This document shows, piece after piece, positions 5,662 through 8,830 of a stretch of 8,830 nt of DNA. Each line of letters opens with the position of its first letter. Within the stretch, counting starts at the first letter, position 1. The notes under the pieces are model-generated. The model saw only the letters and a list, made by a program, of their open reading frames with translations, was not told the DNA's origin and ran no database searches. The position numbers and the translations under genes are program-made. The stretch is from JASFQI01 sp050115555 (lineage in GTDB: Bacteria > Desulfobacterota > DSM-4660 > Desulfatiglandales > HGW-15), in contig JASFQI010000201.1 in the NCBI GenBank assembly GCA_050115555.1, forward strand, positions 1 through 8,830, read 5' to 3'.

Positions 5662-5710
5662 ACTTGGTGCCCACGGAAAAGGGCCAGTTTCTAGGGACGG
5701 GAATTGTGAA

Positions 5711-5725
5711 AACGGCGGGACCGTT
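5711..5725 (-). terminator. Weak hairpin between converging genes
   Basis: AACGG and CCGTT form a five-base stem around CGGGA. On the minus strand the stem is followed by TTTTC, a minimal T-run. It lies about 48 bases past the kinase stop and could terminate that transcript, but the stem is short. Confidence 0.25.
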
Positions 5726-5772
5726 GAGGGATTCCTTGCGGAAGATGCATCGGCCCCTTGCTTGAGCAGGAT

Positions 5773-8139
5773 TCACCGGTCAAGAATTTTATTTATCTTT
5801 CGGGACAGATCCTCCATGGTAAAGGGCTTCTGAATGAATCCATTACACCCTCTGTCCAAGATCTCCGTGGCCTGTCCGTTGATGCTGTAACCGCTGGAGA
5901 GAAGAACCGCCACATCCGGATTGAACGTCTTCAGCCGATCAAAAGCCTCTCCGCCCCCCATGCCGGGCATGATCATGTCGAGGATGATCAGGTCGATCTC
6001 CTCCCTCTCTTTGTCGTAAAGATCGATGGCCTCTTCACCGCTCTGTGCGATCAGTACCCGGTACCCCAGGTTCTCCAACATCATTTGCCCCACCTCGAGG
6101 ACCATCGCTTCATCGTCCACAAGGAGCACCGTGCCTCGGCCGTACTCAAGGCTTTGCTGATGGATATCGGAAGAATCCTCCTGGATCTCTTTGTCGGATG
6201 CAGGCAGGAATATCTCGAACATCGTGCCTTTCCCTTTTTCGGTGGACACTTGAATAAGGCCGCCGTGGTTCTGAACGATCCCATAAACGGATGCAAGCCC
6301 CAATCCCGACCCTCGCTCCATCCCCTTTGTGGAAAAGAAGGGATCAAAGATCTTCTGGCGGGTGGCCTCGTCCATCCCGGTCCCTGTATCCGTCACGGAA
6401 ATCTTGACATAGCGGCCCGGTTGCACCTTGAGGGTCCGGAGATGTTCTTTGGAGAGAAACACATTCTCCGTTTGAACGTACAGGTCCCCGCCGGCAGGCA
6501 TGGCTTGCCAGGCGTTCACATAGAGATTCAATAAGACTTGCCGGATCTGCCCCTGATCCACCTCCGCCGTCCATAACTTTTTGTCATATTTTTCATGAAC
6601 TCTGATTTCTTTTTTCGTTCGACTGAACATTCGAATCTCGTGCTCAATGAGTTTGTTTAAATTCGTAGACTGGACCTCATATTTTCCACCTCTTGCAAAT
6701 CCAAGCAAGTCTTTTGTCAGTTCAGTTGCATTTTTAATGTATTCCTGAATCCCTTTCAAGTGCTCATAGTCGGGATGGGAGGAATCCTTGTTCATCATCA
6801 TCAAGGAGGCCCTGCCTTGGATTCCCATGAGAACATTGTTGAAATTGTGTGCGATTCCTCCGGCCAACGTCCCGATGGACTCCATTTTTTGAGCCTGCTG
6901 AAGCTTCTGGCGCAGGTTTTCCTGCTCTACCTCCACCTGCTTTCGGTACGTGACATCCCTGGCAATGCCTCGAAAGCCGACGGGGTTTCCATCCGAATCC
7001 TGGATAAGTGTGATGGACGCCTCTACATATCTCTGGGTTCGGTCTTTTCGGATCACCTCGGAGTCGAATCCTTTATACGACTTTCCTGTACTGTAGACCT
7101 CTTTGAACACTTCATAGAGTTCCGGGACCTTCCGTTCCTCCGTATACTGCCGGTAGTTCATGCCGAGGAGCTCATCGCGGGTATACCCGAGCAGTGCACA
7201 TGCTGAATCATTGAAGAATGTGAGATTTCCGTCGAGATCGAGTTCATAATAGGCATCCACGATACTCTCGAGGATTTTTCGATATCGTTCCTCGCTCTCC
7301 TGCAACGCCTTCTCACTACGTTTTCGCTCTGTGGTGTCACTGAAAAAATTCAGTGTGGCAATTTCCCCGTTCCAGGTGATCAAGACGGCGTTCAGCTCCA
7401 CCCAGATGATGCTGCCGTCCTTGCAGAGGACCCGAAAAGAGTAGGTATGAGGGATATTCTCGCCTTTCAGTCGGCTGATGTGCCGATTCATCACCAGTTC
7501 TTTGTCGTCCTCATAGATGAATTCAAGAAAAGGCCTTGACGTCAGCTCCTCAGCGGAATAGCCGGTCAGCTCGATGATTTTTGGATTGAGAAAGACCAGT
7601 TTCCGGTCCTGAACAACGAATATGGCTTCGTTGGCATTCTCAAAGAGATTTTTATACTTCTGCTCACTCTCCTTGAGTGCCTCCTCGGCCTGTTTTCTCG
7701 GGGTGATATCCCTTAAGGTCCCAAGGTACCCCTTGATCGAACCGTCCGGGTTCTTCATCACCGTAGCCGAGTCCAGGCAGGTGATTTCGAACCCGTCCTT
7801 CCTGATCAATCGAATTTCTTTATCCCGGATGAAACCCTTGTCGTGAAGCTCAATTTTTTCCTCTTCACGCTGGGCCGGGTCCACGTAATGATTGCCTACG
7901 TCGATCTGCTTGAACTCCCCCCTTGGGTACCCCAGGAGCTTCAAGCCTGCATCATTCATATCGATCAGGTCTCCTTCGGGCGTGGTGAAGTAAATCACGT
8001 CTCGTGCCTGCTCGAACATGATACGGTAGAGCTCCTCGCTCGCACGCAATGCCTCCTGAGCCTTCTCGCGTTCGGATTCAGCGGCCTCCAGTTCCCGGAG
8101 CCGTTGCTCGATCTCCTCATAGGTCGGCTTTTCAGACAT
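5773..8139 (-). CDS. Soluble hybrid histidine kinase, PAS-PAS-PAS-HisKA-HATPase-REC
   Basis: A 788-residue cytoplasmic hybrid sensor kinase with no membrane segment. A short coiled coil (5-33) leads to three PAS domains (about 36-146, 158-272 and 282-400), joined by helical linkers of the KQAEEALKESEQKY type. The dimerisation/phosphoacceptor domain (about 411-485) carries H431 in GGIAHNFNN. The ATPase domain (about 525-647) has an N box at NLYVNAWQAM (N542), G1 at DTGTGM (D584), an F box at FDPFFSTK and G2 at GSGLGLA. A C-terminal receiver (669-786) has the acid pocket D675-D676, phosphoacceptor D721 in LDMIMPGMGG, S748 and K771. Everything needed for ATP-driven His-to-Asp transfer is present. 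The base after the histidine is Asn instead of the commoner Asp/Glu, a variant also seen in this kinase subgroup. The ligands of the PAS domains, and any downstream phosphotransfer protein or regulator, are not in the window. ATG 8137-8139 has a weak AGGTG upstream. Confidence 0.95.
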   Translation of the reverse strand: MSEKPTYEEIEQRLRELEAAESEREKAQEALRASEELYRIMFEQARDVIYFTTPEGDLIDMNDAGLKLLGYPRGEFKQIDVGNHYVDPAQREEEKIELHDKGFIRDKEIRLIRKDGFEITCLDSATVMKNPDGSIKGYLGTLRDITPRKQAEEALKESEQKYKNLFENANEAIFVVQDRKLVFLNPKIIELTGYSAEELTSRPFLEFIYEDDKELVMNRHISRLKGENIPHTYSFRVLCKDGSIIWVELNAVLITWNGEIATLNFFSDTTERKRSEKALQESEERYRKILESIVDAYYELDLDGNLTFFNDSACALLGYTRDELLGMNYRQYTEERKVPELYEVFKEVYSTGKSYKGFDSEVIRKDRTQRYVEASITLIQDSDGNPVGFRGIARDVTYRKQVEVEQENLRQKLQQAQKMESIGTLAGGIAHNFNNVLMGIQGRASLMMMNKDSSHPDYEHLKGIQEYIKNATELTKDLLGFARGGKYEVQSTNLNKLIEHEIRMFSRTKKEIRVHEKYDKKLWTAEVDQGQIRQVLLNLYVNAWQAMPAGGDLYVQTENVFLSKEHLRTLKVQPGRYVKISVTDTGTGMDEATRQKIFDPFFSTKGMERGSGLGLASVYGIVQNHGGLIQVSTEKGKGTMFEIFLPASDKEIQEDSSDIHQQSLEYGRGTVLLVDDEAMVLEVGQMMLENLGYRVLIAQSGEEAIDLYDKEREEIDLIILDMIMPGMGGGEAFDRLKTFNPDVAVLLSSGYSINGQATEILDRGCNGFIQKPFTMEDLSRKINKILDR

Positions 8140-8387
8140 GATCTACACCTGTGTTTTCGACTTCCCTACAGCGGTTTTCCGCCTCATGGATGGGAGGGGC
8201 GTCCGGACGGCCTCTCCCCTAAAAAACCGGTCGGGCCGTTAAAACCATTCCTTTTTTTGCTTTTGGAAAGAAACGAATCCAGGGCGCTGGAAGACATTCC
8301 ACAGAAAGCCGAGTGGATAAAAGTACTTTTTTCATCCGGCATCGGCTTGGATCCTAGGATAACACTATGGTGTGGGAAGTGAAAGAG

Positions 8388-8431
8388 CGAACCCTTGTTA
8401 ACGATTTTTTCTCAAATTGACAAAGGGTTCG
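8388..8431. repeat. Long imperfect inverted repeat with T-rich loop
   Basis: CGAACCCTT (8388-8396) pairs perfectly with AAGGGTTCG (8423-8431). The pairing continues inward as GTTAA with TTGAC, apart from one bulged A and one G-T pair, giving about 14 base pairs around a 15-base loop that contains TTTTTT. The T-run is in the loop rather than after the stem, so it is not a classic terminator on either strand. Confidence 0.5.
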
Positions 8432-8489
8432 ATGGGGTATCGGGCGCAACGGGTATGGAATGCGGCCGTTGCAGGGAGCATGCTATAAA

Positions 8490-8517
8490 AAGGCGAACTC
8501 TATGGCGAGTTCGCCTT
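8490..8517 (-). terminator. Intrinsic terminator of the PEP-CTERM gene
   Basis: AAGGCGAACTC (8490-8500) and GAGTTCGCCTT (8507-8517) form a perfect 11-base stem around a six-base loop. On the minus strand the stem is followed by TTTATAGC, so the transcript ends its stem with a U-run. This is the clearest terminator in the window, about 40 bases past the PEP-CTERM stop. Confidence 0.8.
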
Positions 8518-8524
8518 CAAGAGG

Positions 8525-8542
8525 GGGGTCTATGGCGACCCC
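8525..8542 (-). repeat. Second hairpin with the same loop as the terminator
   Basis: GGGGTC (8525-8530) and GACCCC (8537-8542) form a six-base GC-rich stem around the loop TATGGC. That loop, with its closing bases, is identical to the one in the adjacent terminator (shared plus-strand decamer TCTATGGCGA), although the stems are unrelated. Only seven bases separate the two hairpins. There is no T-run of its own. Confidence 0.6.
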
Positions 8543-8556
8543 ACCCGCGTCAGATC

Positions 8557-8769
8557 TTAATCGTTCCTTTTCAGCCTTTTTCCGAGACCTGCAAGACCTA
8601 GGAGGCCTGCACCGACAAGGAACATCGTGGCGGGTTCAGGGACGGGATCAGGGTCCGTGATGGTTCCATTCCCGGTAGAGGAATCCTCGCCGTACCCATC
8701 CGCGGCACAGATATTCAAGGCTCCAAGTACCAGGAAGATGGAACACAAAAGGATAAGCACATTTTTCAT
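8557..8769 (-). CDS. Very small PEP-CTERM sorting-domain protein
   Basis: A 70-residue exported protein. Residues 1-23 are a signal peptide (MKN, hydrophobic core LILLCSIFLVLGALNI, probable cleavage after CAA). The C-terminal sorting signal is complete: VPEPAT (43-48), a Gly/Leu-rich membrane segment (49-63) and the basic tail GKRLKRND. PEP-CTERM proteins are cut and transferred by exosortase and are often linked to exopolysaccharide and surface growth. Between the two signals only about 20 residues remain (DGYGEDSSTGNGTITDPDP), rich in Gly, Ser, Thr and Asp, so the mature product would be a short acidic peptide. ATG 8767-8769 has AAGGGG nine bases upstream. No exosortase or EPS operon is in the window. 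It ends in TAA, followed by the tandem hairpins, so it is a single-gene unit or the last gene of one. Confidence in the family is high; the role is unknown. Confidence 0.85.
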   Translation of the reverse strand: MKNVLILLCSIFLVLGALNICAADGYGEDSSTGNGTITDPDPVPEPATMFLVGAGLLGLAGLGKRLKRND

Positions 8770-8795
8770 GATGATAAGCCCCTTCCCGTAGGCTG

Positions 8796-8813
8796 CTCCT
8801 TTTCTGAAAGGAG
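8796..8813 (-). repeat. Leader hairpin upstream of the PEP-CTERM gene
   Basis: CTCCTTT (8796-8802) and AAAGGAG (8807-8813) form a perfect seven-base stem with a four-base loop, about 27 bases before the start codon. It could be part of a structured leader or the end of an upstream element; the window ends 17 bases later. Confidence 0.35.
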
Positions 8814-8830
8814 GTGCTGGGAACAGACCT

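Larger units (their letters stand above)
8140..8556 (-). other. 417-base gap between PEP-CTERM and kinase genes
   Basis: No gene is supported. The gap holds the kinase leader and the 3' region of the PEP-CTERM gene. A weak promoter candidate for the kinase is TTCACT (8378-8383) with TATCCT (8356-8361), 16 bases apart. Near 8221-8241 a poor bulged stem, AACGG against CCGGTT, is followed on the minus strand by six T and could act as an attenuator; the stem is too short to be sure. Several dyads are present, among them AAAAGTACTTTT (8319-8330), ATCCTAGGAT (8351-8360), GTCCGGAC (8201-8208) and the larger stem at 8388-8431. Confidence 0.5.

Noticed and set aside
8770..8830. Cyclic di-GMP (GEMM) riboswitch in the PEP-CTERM leader
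   Set aside because: AGCCTACGGG and a preceding hairpin are reminiscent of it, but the conserved GACGCAAAGCC segment is absent and the window is cut too close to judge.

Overview
This 8.8 kb window looks like chromosomal DNA from a GC-rich Gram-negative bacterium. The best guess is a deltaproteobacterium (Desulfobacterota / Syntrophobacterales-like). This is inferred from style only: a soluble hybrid histidine kinase with repeated PAS domains and coiled-coil linkers, a PEP-CTERM/exosortase substrate, an outer-membrane-type lipoprotein, and a second, divergent IF-1. No rRNA, tRNA or species-level marker is present. No transposase, integrase, CRISPR array or phage gene was seen.

Layout, left to right. 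1-180 holds no certain gene; frames on both strands are open at the edge, and there is a candidate leftward promoter. All but one of the genes run leftward (minus strand). 181-351 is a very small gene with SH3/KOW-like character. 427-1026 is a membrane-anchored methyltransferase resembling the FAM173/ATPSCKMT lysine methyltransferases. 1136-1558 is a lipoprotein with a near-consensus promoter at 1626-1654. 1731-2225 is a DUF456 membrane protein. 2391-3605 is a UDP-sugar-dependent (GT1/sterol glucosyltransferase-like) glycosyltransferase. 3706-3945 is a divergent IF-1 with its own promoter. 4265-4645 is a single-domain PilZ protein starting at GTG behind a long leader. The only rightward gene is a PaaI-type hotdog thioesterase at 5194-5661. 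It converges on 5773-8139, a PAS-PAS-PAS-HisKA-HATPase-REC hybrid kinase. 8557-8769 encodes a 70-residue PEP-CTERM protein followed by two hairpins with the same loop sequence.

The genes appear to form several short transcription units rather than one operon: lipoprotein + methyltransferase (+ small gene); DUF456; IF-1 (+ glycosyltransferase); PilZ; thioesterase; kinase; PEP-CTERM. A loose common theme is the cell surface and its control: a glycosyltransferase, a c-di-GMP receptor domain, a surface-sorted peptide, a lipoprotein and a sensor kinase. That theme is inference from neighbourhood. I see no compelling new multi-gene system. The points most worth following are the FAM173-like methyltransferase, the orphan IF-1, the tiny PEP-CTERM protein and the shared-loop tandem hairpins behind it, and the small gene at 181-351.
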